NCBI GenBank assembly: GCA_021776525.1
Contig: JAJFFT010000001.1
Span: 186,001 to 250,000, forward strand
From: Robiginitomaculum sp.
GTDB taxonomy: Bacteria; Pseudomonadota; Alphaproteobacteria; Caulobacterales; Maricaulaceae
Direction: 5' to 3'
Length of the DNA stretch: 64,000 nucleotides
The notes below the pieces were generated by a model. The model was given only the letters and a program-made list of their open reading frames with translations. It ran no database searches and had not been told where the DNA came from. Positions 1 to 8,431 of this stretch are shown here, piece by piece. Positions within the stretch are counted from its first letter, which is position 1. Every line of letters begins with the position of its first letter. The translations under genes and the position numbers were made by a program.

Positions 1-2
1 CC

Positions 3-1403
3 GTGGTGTTTATCAGCGCCTATGAGCATCATTCTAACGAGCTGGCCTGGCGTGAAAGCATTGCGCAGGTGGTCTGCATTCCCTTAAACGAAAAGGGCGA
101 AATTGATAAAGCCGTTTTGCAAAGCGAGCTGGAGACTTACAAAGACCGCCGCTTGAAAATCGGCAGCTTTTCTGCGGCCTCCAATGTCACGGGATTGCTG
201 AGCGATGTCGCGGGCATTGGGCGTATACTGCACGCTCATGGCGCATTGTCGTTCTGGGACTATGCCGCCGCCGCCCCCTATGTGCCTATTGATGTGACCG
301 GCGTGCAGGATGGCTATGGTAATAGCGCGCTGGACGCCGTTTACATCTCACCGCATAAATTTGTTGGTGGGCCGGGAACCCCCGGCGTATTGGTTATCAA
401 GAGAGCCTTGTTGACCAACCGTGTGCCCTCTATTCCGGGTGGCGGCACGGTGTCTTATGTGTCCCCCGAAGGGCACACTTATCTGCCTGCGGGCGAGAGT
501 AAAGAAGAGGGGGGGACCCCGGCGATCGTGGAATCCATTCGGGCCGGTCTGGTCTTCCAGCTCAAAGATGCCGTCGGCGCAAAAACCATCGAGCGTCTGG
601 AAAAGGGTCTGGTCGAACGCGCCCTGAAACGCTGGTCCAGACACCCCAATATTCAAATTCTGGGTGATATACAGGCACCGCGTATCTCTATTTTATCGTT
701 TTTGATCACCTGGAACAGCAAGCCATTGCATTACGGGTTTGTGGATGCGCTGATGAATGACCTGTTTGGTATTCAGGTCCGCGGCGGGTGTTCCTGTGCC
801 GGGCCGTACGGGCATGAGCTTTTACAGATAGATATGGATTACAGTCGTGCCATCACCGATATGGTTGATGCGGGTTATTCGATTATGAAGCCGGGTTGGG
901 TGCGGTTGAATTTTAATTATTTCATTGACGAAGACACCTTTGAATACATCCTAAAAGCGGTGGAACTGATTGCCGATCATGGCTGGAAACTCCTTGATCA
1001 CTATACCTATGATTCAAAGCGGGCTTTGTGGGTCTGTAAGGTTGAGGGCGGTGCCCCGGTTCTGGACCTCAATAATATCTCATTTGCCAACGCCGCATTT
1101 CATGGTCATCAAGGGGAATATTCCCAAAACAATAAACCACTTTCTGCCTTCCTGACCGCGGCCGAAGATTTGATGACCGGGCCAGATGTATGCGGCACTG
1201 CTTTCATCAACGCTCTCAAAGGGGCGACGCCTGCGCCTGTATTGCCTGGTCATTACGAGCCATTGCGGTGGTATGGATTGCCCTCTGATCTGGGGCAGGA
1301 CACTTCTGAGTGCGCACAAAAACCTGATAAACTTGGACTGGTTCGTGGCTTCAGGGCCTGGTTGAGCCATGCGGTAAAGTCAGGGCCATCCCAAGGGCAT
1401 TGA
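3..1403 (+). CDS. Class V PLP-dependent aminotransferase (cysteine desulfurase-like), 5' partial
   Basis: The frame is open to the window edge, so the true start lies upstream and the apparent GTG at position 3 is not meaningful; 466 residues are visible. The fold-type-I class V signature is clear: an E-H-H-S-N stretch near residue 8, an Asp in the WDYAAAAP segment (about 86-93), and the PLP-lysine motif SPHKFVGGPGTPG with Lys119. A GGCSCAGPYGH segment (Cys263, Cys265) sits where SufS-type enzymes have their persulfide cysteine. The C-terminal part after about residue 300 is longer than in housekeeping SufS/IscS, as in the large unassigned class V aminotransferases. Substrate cannot be assigned. 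No iron-sulfur assembly gene is adjacent, and the next gene begins 262 bases downstream behind its own predicted promoter. Confidence 0.85.
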   Translation: MVFISAYEHHSNELAWRESIAQVVCIPLNEKGEIDKAVLQSELETYKDRRLKIGSFSAASNVTGLLSDVAGIGRILHAHGALSFWDYAAAAPYVPIDVTGVQDGYGNSALDAVYISPHKFVGGPGTPGVLVIKRALLTNRVPSIPGGGTVSYVSPEGHTYLPAGESKEEGGTPAIVESIRAGLVFQLKDAVGAKTIERLEKGLVERALKRWSRHPNIQILGDIQAPRISILSFLITWNSKPLHYGFVDALMNDLFGIQVRGGCSCAGPYGHELLQIDMDYSRAITDMVDAGYSIMKPGWVRLNFNYFIDEDTFEYILKAVELIADHGWKLLDHYTYDSKRALWVCKVEGGAPVLDLNNISFANAAFHGHQGEYSQNNKPLSAFLTAAEDLMTGPDVCGTAFINALKGATPAPVLPGHYEPLRWYGLPSDLGQDTSECAQKPDKLGLVRGFRAWLSHAVKSGPSQGH

Positions 1404-1605
1404 TGGCAAACTTGGCAGTTGACTGGGGCGGTTATGATGGAGCAGGCAGGATAATACCCCATGCCAGAGGCTTCTATATTCGACCAGAATATTAAAGAAA
1501 TAGGGCTGGTTCGCTGTTGGGTAAGCGAAATTGGCCTGAAATATGGTAATATATTGCCTATTTTAACAGCATCCATTACCTTTTTTTAAAAAAGAGCTGC
1601 AAAGT

Positions 1606-1636
1606 TGGAGGTTTCCACCTGAGTGCGGCGTCATTG
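1606..1636 (+). promoter_or_regulatory. Predicted ECF sigma promoter, site A
   Basis: TGGAGG at 1606-1611, 17 bases, then CGTCATTG at 1629-1636. The same two boxes at exactly the same spacing occur before the FecR gene (9849) and the Asn/Asp-repeat gene (13705). A CGT(C) -10 element is known for iron-starvation ECF factors. It lies 29 bases before the ATG at 1666, which has its own AGGAG at 1655-1659, so it is well placed to drive the gene at 1666 and probably the two genes after it. Confidence 0.6.
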
Positions 1637-1665
1637 TACCGAGACGCATTTTTCAGGAGCCTGCC

Positions 1666-2385
1666 ATGATTGACCAATTAGAGAGCCACAAACCCAAACA
1701 ATCACCAAACTTTGTAAAAAAGTCTAAAACAAAAAATGGTCGTAAAATGAGCACTAACATACAACAACTTAAAGACGGGATGAAGGTCGAGCTTAAGAAA
1801 GCCAAGTCCTCTAAATCCGACAGTTCTGACGAGAAGTTTGGTAAAATCGGCAGCTCTCGCGGCGTCGAATCCATGTTTCGTAGCTCCTATCGTGCTCAGC
1901 TTGATATGATTGCTCTGGCAGCCACAAAAGCCAATATCATGATTTCGCTGAATGGTTTGCTGGTCTCAATGCTGTTGCTCTCCGGCGCGTATTTCATCTC
2001 TGCAGAGCCACTTGTGCTGATCCCTGTTACCCTGTTGTTGCTGACCTGCACCGTTGCAATCGTTTTTGCGGTTTTGGCGGCCCGGCCCGACGTGGATAAT
2101 CGCCCGCAAAGTCTGGAAGATTTCAAAAACGACAAAGCTGATATTTTGATCTTTGAACAGTTTTCAAAGTTGTCACCTGAAGAGTTTGATACTGCCATGT
2201 GGGACATGCTGGGCAATCACGAGCGTGTTTATCACAGCATGATTGCGCACATTTATGATATGGGCTGTATTGCAGACAAGAAGTTTGCCCGGTTGAACGT
2301 TTCTTATAACTCATTCATGGTCGGCATTATTATCAGCGTTCTGTCTCTTATCGTTGTTATGGGGTATTATGTGTTTGCGAAATAA
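1666..2385 (+). CDS. PycTM-like (Pycsar effector / DUF5706-type) membrane protein
   Basis: 239 residues. A charged, probably cytoplasmic N-terminal 70 residues is followed by a segment starting FRSSYRAQLDMIALA (71-85) and A-x-KANIMISLNGLLVS, which strongly resembles the conserved opening of the Pycsar-effector membrane domain (DUF5706), where an R-x-x-Y...K-A-N-I-M/L-S-x-N pattern precedes paired membrane helices. Membrane helices are expected near 92-112, 117-139 and 216-236; the loop between the last two is acidic. In Pycsar defence this domain is paired with a uridylate cyclase (PycC) and kills the cell by permeabilising the inner membrane; here no cyclase or HD phosphohydrolase is adjacent. 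Instead it is followed, 12 bases on, by a lipoprotein gene. Start ATG has AGGAG six bases upstream. The family call is by pattern only; the function here is unknown. Confidence 0.65.
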   Translation: MIDQLESHKPKQSPNFVKKSKTKNGRKMSTNIQQLKDGMKVELKKAKSSKSDSSDEKFGKIGSSRGVESMFRSSYRAQLDMIALAATKANIMISLNGLLVSMLLLSGAYFISAEPLVLIPVTLLLLTCTVAIVFAVLAARPDVDNRPQSLEDFKNDKADILIFEQFSKLSPEEFDTAMWDMLGNHERVYHSMIAHIYDMGCIADKKFARLNVSYNSFMVGIIISVLSLIVVMGYYVFAK

Positions 2386-2397
2386 GCGAATGTTAAA

Positions 2398-3462
2398 ATG
2401 AAACGGTCTGCATTCAAAACACACCATACCCTGCGCGCCTGCATTATTGGAATAATCAGCCTGTTTGGCTTAACGGCTTGCGACGCAGCAGAACTTTCAC
2501 CACCTGAAATCCCCAAGAATAGCGCTCAAATACCCCCAAAAGAGACTGCACAACCCGGTTTTACGGTCCAGGTCAGGCAATTCAGCACCGTTTATGAACC
2601 CTCAGGTGTTCGTGCTTTGCCGAACGGGGACGTGCTGGTCATTGAGGACGAGATTAAACGGTCTATCAGCGTTCTGAAATTTCATGATGATGGAGAGGTT
2701 ACGCAAACGCCAGTGACCAAACCACGCCAGTTCTCTGTTGGGCGTATAGAGGATTTGGAAGGGGTCGCCAGTGATGATCAGGGCTATATTTATGTCATTA
2801 CGTCGCATTCGAAAACATTACGGGGGCGCTTGCCGACATTTCGCAAAAAACTGATCCGCTACAGGCTCGATAACCACACAATGACCGGGCCGGTGGTTAT
2901 TCACGACCTGAAAAAAAGAATACTGAAGGAATACGGGAAAATTAAGGGTGGAGTGTCCGGTAAAAAATCTGATCTGAATATCGAAGCACTGAGCTATCAC
3001 CGGGAAAACCATACATTGATGATTGGCTTGCGCGAGCCTCTGGTGAAGGACAAGGCTGTGGTGATTGTCATGAACAATCCTGATCAGGCTTTTTCGCAAG
3101 ACGGCAAGGTAGAGCTGGCAGACAAGCTGATCACCTTTGATCTTGATAAAGGTGGCATTCGCGCCATGGCGTATGATCCGGTTCTGGATGGTTACCTTAT
3201 CCTTAGCCGGCGTGAGGATAAAAAAGACAAATCATTCAAGCTTTGGATATGGAGCGGTGAGGCAAAAGAAAAACCGCGCCGTATTCGCGTGAATGCCGAT
3301 GTCGATCTGCGTTACGCGGAAGGCGTAACGCCCATTCGCACCAAGTCCATGGCGGGTATATTGCTGGTTTTTGATGATGGTAATGCGCGGCGAAACATTG
3401 GTGGGCATTACATTCTTCTGCCCTATGAAGATATGCGTATGGCCGGTGAAAACCCACAATAA
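2398..3462 (+). CDS. Lipoprotein with a DUF3616-like / phytase-esterase-like beta-propeller
   Basis: 354 residues. An N-terminal signal ends in a lipobox (L-T-A-C, Cys28), so the protein should be membrane-anchored and periplasmic. Repeated blade-like stretches follow, such as SGVRALPNGDVLVIEDE, IEDLEGVASDDQGYIYVITS and the LNIEALSYHRENHTLMIGLR segment (near 200-220); the I-E-x-L/A...G-L-R pattern is typical of DUF3616 and related SdiA-regulated or esterase-like propeller proteins. No catalytic residues can be named. It starts 12 bases after the PycTM-like gene, so the two are very likely co-transcribed, and the porin gene follows after 90 bases. Substrate unknown. Confidence 0.6.
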   Translation: MKRSAFKTHHTLRACIIGIISLFGLTACDAAELSPPEIPKNSAQIPPKETAQPGFTVQVRQFSTVYEPSGVRALPNGDVLVIEDEIKRSISVLKFHDDGEVTQTPVTKPRQFSVGRIEDLEGVASDDQGYIYVITSHSKTLRGRLPTFRKKLIRYRLDNHTMTGPVVIHDLKKRILKEYGKIKGGVSGKKSDLNIEALSYHRENHTLMIGLREPLVKDKAVVIVMNNPDQAFSQDGKVELADKLITFDLDKGGIRAMAYDPVLDGYLILSRREDKKDKSFKLWIWSGEAKEKPRRIRVNADVDLRYAEGVTPIRTKSMAGILLVFDDGNARRNIGGHYILLPYEDMRMAGENPQ

Positions 3463-3552
3463 ACAGAACTGGCCACCCTGTAACCACCGATCGCATTGTC
3501 AGGCAAGCGGGCCATATTTTGAAATGCAATACACCGCCAAAGAGACACGAGT

Positions 3553-4776
3553 ATGATGAAACAACAGTATATGAAAACCGTTTCTGTGGCGGTCTTTGCC
3601 CTTTTTAACCTTGTCGGGGCCGCGCATGCGGCACCTGATGCACAGGCAAAAGATGAAACGAAGGACAAGCCCGGCTTTCTGACGGTTCGGTTAAGCGGCC
3701 GCGTTATGGTGGATTATGTCAATGCCCATGCCAGACAGGCGAATTTTGACCTTGAGGATCTGGAATTACGTCGGGCTTATCTGGGTCTTGATGGCCGATT
3801 GGCTAACCTGATCAATTACTCTGTTGTTGGCAAAACCGACAGTTCTGGTCATATCAACCTGGTTGGTTTCACGCTGGACTGGAAACCCAAAGGGACAAAT
3901 CTCAAGTTTCGGGCGGGGCAGTTCAAAACGCCAATGTCGCTCGATGAATCTACGTCTTCAAAATACACCTCTGTATTCGAACGGGCGTCATTCACCGATA
4001 CGGTGGAAATTGATCGCCGTGTCGGTTTTGGGGTCTCTCACAAGGGGAAACGGCACACTGTTTCCGCAGGTGTTTTTGGTGGCGATCTTGAGGACCATCC
4101 GTTTTCCAGAGGGACCGCCGTGGCGGCCCGGGCAACCTATACCCCGATCAGCACAAAGACCCAGACATTGCATGTTGGGGCATCGGTCCGTTACCGTTCA
4201 GATAACAAGAATGATGGCGAAATTCGATATCGCCAACGGCCCTACACGCATATTTCAGACCGTATTATCAGCACTGGCCGGATCGCCAAATCAGACCTGG
4301 TCCTGGGCAGTGAAGTGGCCTTTATCCGCAAGAGATTCTGGGCCGCTGGCGAATTCAGCAGAACTGAGGCCAGTTGTCCAAAGTGCACATCGAACCCGTC
4401 GTTTGATGGATATTACTTTGAAACGGGCGTTTTTTTTGGTGGGAAGAAAAAATATAGCGGCGGCAGTTTCGCGCGCCCCAGCGTTGATAAGCCCGTTGGT
4501 AAAGGTGGCCATGGGGCCTTCGACCTTGTTGCCCGGTATGACAGCATCAATCTGACCGACAATGGCACCAAAGGTGGTAATCTGGACAGCATCATTTTGG
4601 GGGCGGACTGGTACCCCACAGATCATATGCGCATTGGCGTCAACTATTTTAACTCTGATGCCCGTTTGGGTAATCGCAAGTCTGGCCTTGGCTCAGAGTT
4701 TAATGCACTGCGCAAAGATAAAGTATCCAAAGAACGTGTTAAAGGCGCAATATTTCGGGTGCAATACGATTTCTAA
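3553..4776 (+). CDS. Phosphate-selective porin O/P family outer-membrane protein
   Basis: 407 residues with a cleavable signal peptide ending near AAHAA (about 24-28). The mature protein has the OprO/OprP pattern: an opening strand LSGRVMVDYV, then FDLEDLELRRAYLGLDGRL, the FRAGQFKTPMSLDE strand-loop, then 'FERASFTDTVEIDRRVGFGVS', and a last strand ending in aromatic Phe after VQYDF, as outer-membrane beta-barrels require. The family forms trimeric anion channels; whether this one carries phosphate, pyrophosphate or another anion cannot be told. It sits in the same direction after the PycTM-like gene and the lipoprotein, and may be part of that transcription unit. A strong hairpin closes the unit at 4821-4850. 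Confidence 0.8.
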   Translation: MMKQQYMKTVSVAVFALFNLVGAAHAAPDAQAKDETKDKPGFLTVRLSGRVMVDYVNAHARQANFDLEDLELRRAYLGLDGRLANLINYSVVGKTDSSGHINLVGFTLDWKPKGTNLKFRAGQFKTPMSLDESTSSKYTSVFERASFTDTVEIDRRVGFGVSHKGKRHTVSAGVFGGDLEDHPFSRGTAVAARATYTPISTKTQTLHVGASVRYRSDNKNDGEIRYRQRPYTHISDRIISTGRIAKSDLVLGSEVAFIRKRFWAAGEFSRTEASCPKCTSNPSFDGYYFETGVFFGGKKKYSGGSFARPSVDKPVGKGGHGAFDLVARYDSINLTDNGTKGGNLDSIILGADWYPTDHMRIGVNYFNSDARLGNRKSGLGSEFNALRKDKVSKERVKGAIFRVQYDF

Positions 4777-4820
4777 CCGGTGCGGTTTTGAACTGCACCA
4801 GATTTTCAATCACACATACA

Positions 4821-4850
4821 AAAAGGGCCAGTGTAAACACTGGCCCTTTT
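4821..4850. terminator. Bidirectional rho-independent terminator
   Basis: A perfect 13-base inverted repeat (4821-4833 and 4838-4850) with a TAAA loop; the arms begin with four A and end with four T, so it gives a T-tract on both strands. It lies between the convergent porin gene (ends 4776) and TPR gene (ends 4867) and should terminate both. Confidence 0.9.
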
Positions 4851-4866
4851 CTCTATGGGAGTAATG

Positions 4867-5514
4867 TTAGCCAGAGACTTTGACGCGGGCTTTTTCAAGC
4901 GCAGCATTGATCTCTGTGATGCGGCCTTGATCAGCGACCGGCCGGTCCGGGCGAGCCGGTGCCGCCAGGGCATGTTCAAAGACAGGAATGGCTTCTTCAT
5001 ATTTCTTACGGTGCATAAGGTAATCACCATAGAAATAGTTGGCATCAATACCATCGGGGTTGATGGAGAGGGCCTTTTGCAAATTGGCGCGGGCCTTCTT
5101 TTTGCTGCCAAAGCCAATAGGGCCACCCGGAACTTGATAATAGAGCGAGCCAAGGCTGGTATAGGCTGAGCCATCCAGCACAGTGCCGTCTATGGCAATG
5201 GCTTGTTCCAATTCGTGCTTGGCTTGTTTGGCCAGTTTAAGAGCGCCCATGCCGCCTTTTATGCCAGCCTCGGTGCTTTTAATAATCGCGGACCAGACCA
5301 GAGGTTCGGCGCGGTCTGGATTGGCGGTAACAAACTGGTCAGCCGCAGCCGCCAGATTGTCCATTTGTTGCAATTTTTGATCGTGGTCCGCTGTCTGATA
5401 ATTGATCGCGGCCCATTGATGTTGCAAACGGGCGATCCCGTCCGAGACATCATCGGCATAGGCCGTTTGGGTCATCATGGCGGCGCTCAGCAGGGCCAGT
5501 GAAAATATTTTCAT
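4867..5514 (-). CDS. Exported TPR-repeat protein
   Basis: 215 residues from the ATG at 5514, chosen because a GAGGAAA ribosome site lies just upstream and a clean signal peptide begins there (MKIFSLALLSAAMMTQTAYA); an upstream in-frame ATG at 5544 lacks both. Degenerate helical TPR-type repeats follow, clearest in the ...GSAYTSLGSLYYQVPGG... and DGIDANYFYGDYLMHRKKYEEAI regions. The protein is periplasmic or secreted. It is the last gene of the four-gene minus-strand operon headed by the thermostable-hemolysin-type gene at 9168 and begins 33 bases after the SDR gene. Its role is unknown; a scaffold for the pathway enzymes is one guess. Confidence 0.7.
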   Translation of the reverse strand: MKIFSLALLSAAMMTQTAYADDVSDGIARLQHQWAAINYQTADHDQKLQQMDNLAAAADQFVTANPDRAEPLVWSAIIKSTEAGIKGGMGALKLAKQAKHELEQAIAIDGTVLDGSAYTSLGSLYYQVPGGPIGFGSKKKARANLQKALSINPDGIDANYFYGDYLMHRKKYEEAIPVFEHALAAPARPDRPVADQGRITEINAALEKARVKVSG

Positions 5515-5547
5515 TTGAAGTTTCCTCTTCTGGTTTTGGTTCAAGGT

Positions 5548-6309
5548 TTACTGGGTGTGAAAAAGCTTGCGGGCGATTTTGTCATTGGCAGCCAATGACC
5601 CATCGACAATGCGCGGCAGCACCGCATTCAGGCGTACAAAGAAGCTTTCCGGGAAGCCCAGATAGACATCCTTTTTGTCAGCAATAATGGATTTGACGAT
5701 ACGCTTGGCCACCATGTCAGGCTCATCCATATTCATGTGGGTTAGCTCAGCAAATTGCATAACTTTTTCGCTATTGAGTGGTGTTTTTACAGCGCGCGGC
5801 GCAATGTATGTGACGCCCACACCCGATCCGTTCAGTTCGCGGCGCAGGGATTCGCTAAACCCCTTCAAGCCGGCTTTGGCCGATGAATAGGTGGCAAAAT
5901 GGGCAAAATTGATGGATCCGAATATCGAACCGATATTGACAATTTGGCCGGTTCCCCGGTCCCGCATGGCGGGAATAACGGCTTGTGCCAGCATAACCGG
6001 GGCAACCAGGTTGAGCATATATGACAGGACAACGGAATTGGCGTCTTGTTGCTCGACCGGCCCGAAATATTGCATGCCAGCCAGGTTGACCAGAATATCC
6101 GGGTTCAGCTCGTTCAAAGTCTGGCCAATAGCAAAAATCCCCTCTTGGGTTGAAAGATCTCCGGTGATCAGATCAGCGTCGAAGGGCAGCTCTTTTGCCC
6201 GGTCAACAATGGTCAGGCGCACCCCTTTTTTGAGCATCAGGGCGCTAATCCTGTTACCCAGACCACCGGCACCACCGGTGATGACAACCCGTTTGCCTTT
6301 AAGCCGCAT
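5548..6309 (-). CDS. Short-chain dehydrogenase/reductase (SDR)
   Basis: 253 residues. Classical SDR features are all present: the nucleotide-binding TGGAGGLG motif (residues 11-18), NLAG (75-78), Ser128, and the catalytic Y-x-x-x-K as Tyr141/Lys145 in YSSAK. An Asp after the second strand (VDRAKEL, near 36) suggests NAD(H) rather than NADP(H). The start at 6309 is chosen because GAGGAG lies eight bases upstream; it overlaps the 3' end of the preceding ligase-oxygenase gene by 11 bases, which argues for translational coupling. The C-terminal tail after residue 190 resembles SDRs with a hydrophobic C-terminal membrane-associated segment. Likely reduces or oxidises a product of the upstream enzymes. 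Confidence 0.8.
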   Translation of the reverse strand: MRLKGKRVVITGGAGGLGNRISALMLKKGVRLTIVDRAKELPFDADLITGDLSTQEGIFAIGQTLNELNPDILVNLAGMQYFGPVEQQDANSVVLSYMLNLVAPVMLAQAVIPAMRDRGTGQIVNIGSIFGSINFAHFATYSSAKAGLKGFSESLRRELNGSGVGVTYIAPRAVKTPLNSEKVMQFAELTHMNMDEPDMVAKRIVKSIIADKKDVYLGFPESFFVRLNAVLPRIVDGSLAANDKIARKLFHTQ

Positions 6310-8431
6310 TTTCAAGCTCCTCATTATGAGGAATGCCAGCAAACATATCGCCAAACAAAACAAACATCCGCTTAGCCATATGCACAATGGCATCCTGATC
6401 TTCCGGGTCTTCGATTTTGCCCATCAGTTCGGCAAAAAACTTCATATGTTCCAGGTCCAGCGCCCCGTGTGATTTGAGATAGGTAAAGCAGTTATTGGCC
6501 AAACCCAGGTTTTTTTGAACCGCCTCAGCACCGCCAGTGGCCAATTGTGTGCTGGTTCCTTCGAGTACGAACACCATGCCAAAAAAAGCAACAGGATTGA
6601 GCCGGGTGATGGTATCATAGGCGTAAGACACCATCATTTCGGTGCCAAAACGCGGTGTGCTGTGTCGTGCGGCTTCCTTGTCTCCACCGGCATTGCCAAT
6701 GTCGTTGAGAATCCATTCTTCATGACCGGTTTCTTCTTCGATGTATTCGTCCAAAGCATCCAGCAGATAGGCTTTGCTTGCAGGCATATTGGCTTTGGCA
6801 CATTCCATCAGAGGGACGGTGTGCTTGACGTGGTGAAAGGCTTCGGTGAGGTAAGCAGTATACGTCTCAAGCGAGATTTTGCCCTGCATTGCATCGCCGA
6901 TTTGGGGCACTTGGAGAAGCATTTGCTGTTCGGCAGCGGTTTCTGTGACTAGGCGTTCAAAAAACGACACGGTCTGGCCGGGTGTTTTGTAACTGGAATC
7001 AATCATCTTTTTATACTCCTTGAGAATGAGAATGCGTTTTGGGCGCCCATTACCCGTGGCAAGGCCATTATCGGGTGTGAAGGGCATGGTTTTGGCCCAG
7101 TGTTTAATCCGGGCGTATTCCGGCAGGCGTGCGTTGACACGTGCGATCGCCGCACAAAGGGCCGCGTTATCAACATTAAAACCAGACGGGACAATCAGCG
7201 CGCCTAAGGCGGGTTTGGCTTCGCCATAGACCAGGCATTGGCCAATTTGAGGTTCGGCCAGTAACTCACTTTCCACCCATTCTGGGGCAATATTGCGCCC
7301 AAAACCGGTGATGATGGTATTGGCTTTACGCCCGGTGATGCTGAGGCGTCCATTGTCATCAAACTGACCAAGATCGCCGGTATAAAGCGGTGTATCAAAG
7401 GTGGCGCTGCCGGTATATCCAAGGATGGCTGGATTGTGGATAACAATCTCTCCTTGAGCATCTATACTCAAGCGGACGTGGGGGAGCACACGGCCCGTGG
7501 TTGCCGGATCGCAATCGCCGGGGGTGTTCAGAGCAACGACCGAGGCAACCTCGCTCAGACCGTAGCCCTGAAAGACGGGCAAGGCGCAATCTGCGGCCCG
7601 TTGTAACAGGCCGGGGGCAACCCGCGCGCCGCCAACGGCGACCAGACGCATGGCCTCTAGGCCATGTTCCTGAGTTTCAAGGGCACCAAGCAGGCCACCC
7701 AGAATTTCAGGGACAAGAATAACACTGCTGGCTCTGGCGTTGCGCAAAGATGTAACCAAGAGGGGGAAGTCTGGCATAAAGCTGTGGGCAAACCCGATTG
7801 AATGTGCCGCTTCGATCTGGCAACAGCCGCCAGCCAACAGTGTTGTGTATAATCCTGCGACATTTTCCAACAAAACAGAAAGTGGCAGAACCGAAAAATG
7901 TGTACCGGCATAATCGCTGCCAATAACGTCGACCAGTGAGCGCGAAACCGCTTCCATGCCGCTCTGTGACAGGCAAACACCCTTGGGGTTCCCTGTGGAT
8001 CCGGACGTATAGGTGATTTTGGCAGTGCCTTCTGGGATGATGGCCACCTTTGCCTCATTGCGGATCATAACCACGCCAAAAGGACCAATTTGAAAGCTTT
8101 CCTCATCGGGGTTTGCGTCACGGATCACCCAGGCCGCACCACAGTCCTCAAGGGCATGCTGGCGCTGTTCTTCTGTGAAAAATGGCGGCAAAGGAACACT
8201 GGTGAAACCGGCACTGGCCAGCGCAAGGTCTAGTACCAACCAGGCTGGAGAGTTGGCCATGTCTACGGCAATTGGGCGTTTTGTATCGCAGTTTTCGCTC
8301 AACCAGACACTGGTGTGTTTGATGGCCTTGGCAAGGTCTTCATAACTACATTCCCAGTCCGCCCCATAAAGTGCAAGCTTGTCGGCTGTACGGTGTGCGT
8401 GGGTTTCAATTGCGGCAATCACGGCGCTCAT
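6299..8431 (-). CDS. AMP-dependent ligase fused to a heme-oxygenase-like (HDO/TenA-like) oxygenase
   Basis: 710 residues in two parts. Residues 1-475 form an adenylate-forming ligase: phosphate loop ITYTSGSTGNPKG (139-151), QGYGLSE (288-294), Y-T-G-D (350-353) and an A10-like segment NGRPKR (461-466), in which the usual catalytic Lys of the G-K motif is Arg. Residues about 476-710 are an all-helical domain with repeated metal-ligand-like patterns: EAFHHVKH (530-537), EEETGHEEW (565-573), Glu624 and DLEHMKFF (659-666), as in heme-oxygenase-like diiron oxidases. Expected chemistry: activation of a carboxylic acid, then oxidation by the C-terminal domain; product unknown. At the junction, Met476 (7006) is preceded by AAGGAG nine bases upstream, so a separate oxygenase polypeptide could also be made. 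Starts inside the upstream gene (ATGA overlap). Confidence 0.75.
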   Translation of the reverse strand: MSAVIAAIETHAHRTADKLALYGADWECSYEDLAKAIKHTSVWLSENCDTKRPIAVDMANSPAWLVLDLALASAGFTSVPLPPFFTEEQRQHALEDCGAAWVIRDANPDEESFQIGPFGVVMIRNEAKVAIIPEGTAKITYTSGSTGNPKGVCLSQSGMEAVSRSLVDVIGSDYAGTHFSVLPLSVLLENVAGLYTTLLAGGCCQIEAAHSIGFAHSFMPDFPLLVTSLRNARASSVILVPEILGGLLGALETQEHGLEAMRLVAVGGARVAPGLLQRAADCALPVFQGYGLSEVASVVALNTPGDCDPATTGRVLPHVRLSIDAQGEIVIHNPAILGYTGSATFDTPLYTGDLGQFDDNGRLSITGRKANTIITGFGRNIAPEWVESELLAEPQIGQCLVYGEAKPALGALIVPSGFNVDNAALCAAIARVNARLPEYARIKHWAKTMPFTPDNGLATGNGRPKRILILKEYKKMIDSSYKTPGQTVSFFERLVTETAAEQQMLLQVPQIGDAMQGKISLETYTAYLTEAFHHVKHTVPLMECAKANMPASKAYLLDALDEYIEEETGHEEWILNDIGNAGGDKEAARHSTPRFGTEMMVSYAYDTITRLNPVAFFGMVFVLEGTSTQLATGGAEAVQKNLGLANNCFTYLKSHGALDLEHMKFFAELMGKIEDPEDQDAIVHMAKRMFVLFGDMFAGIPHNEELENAA

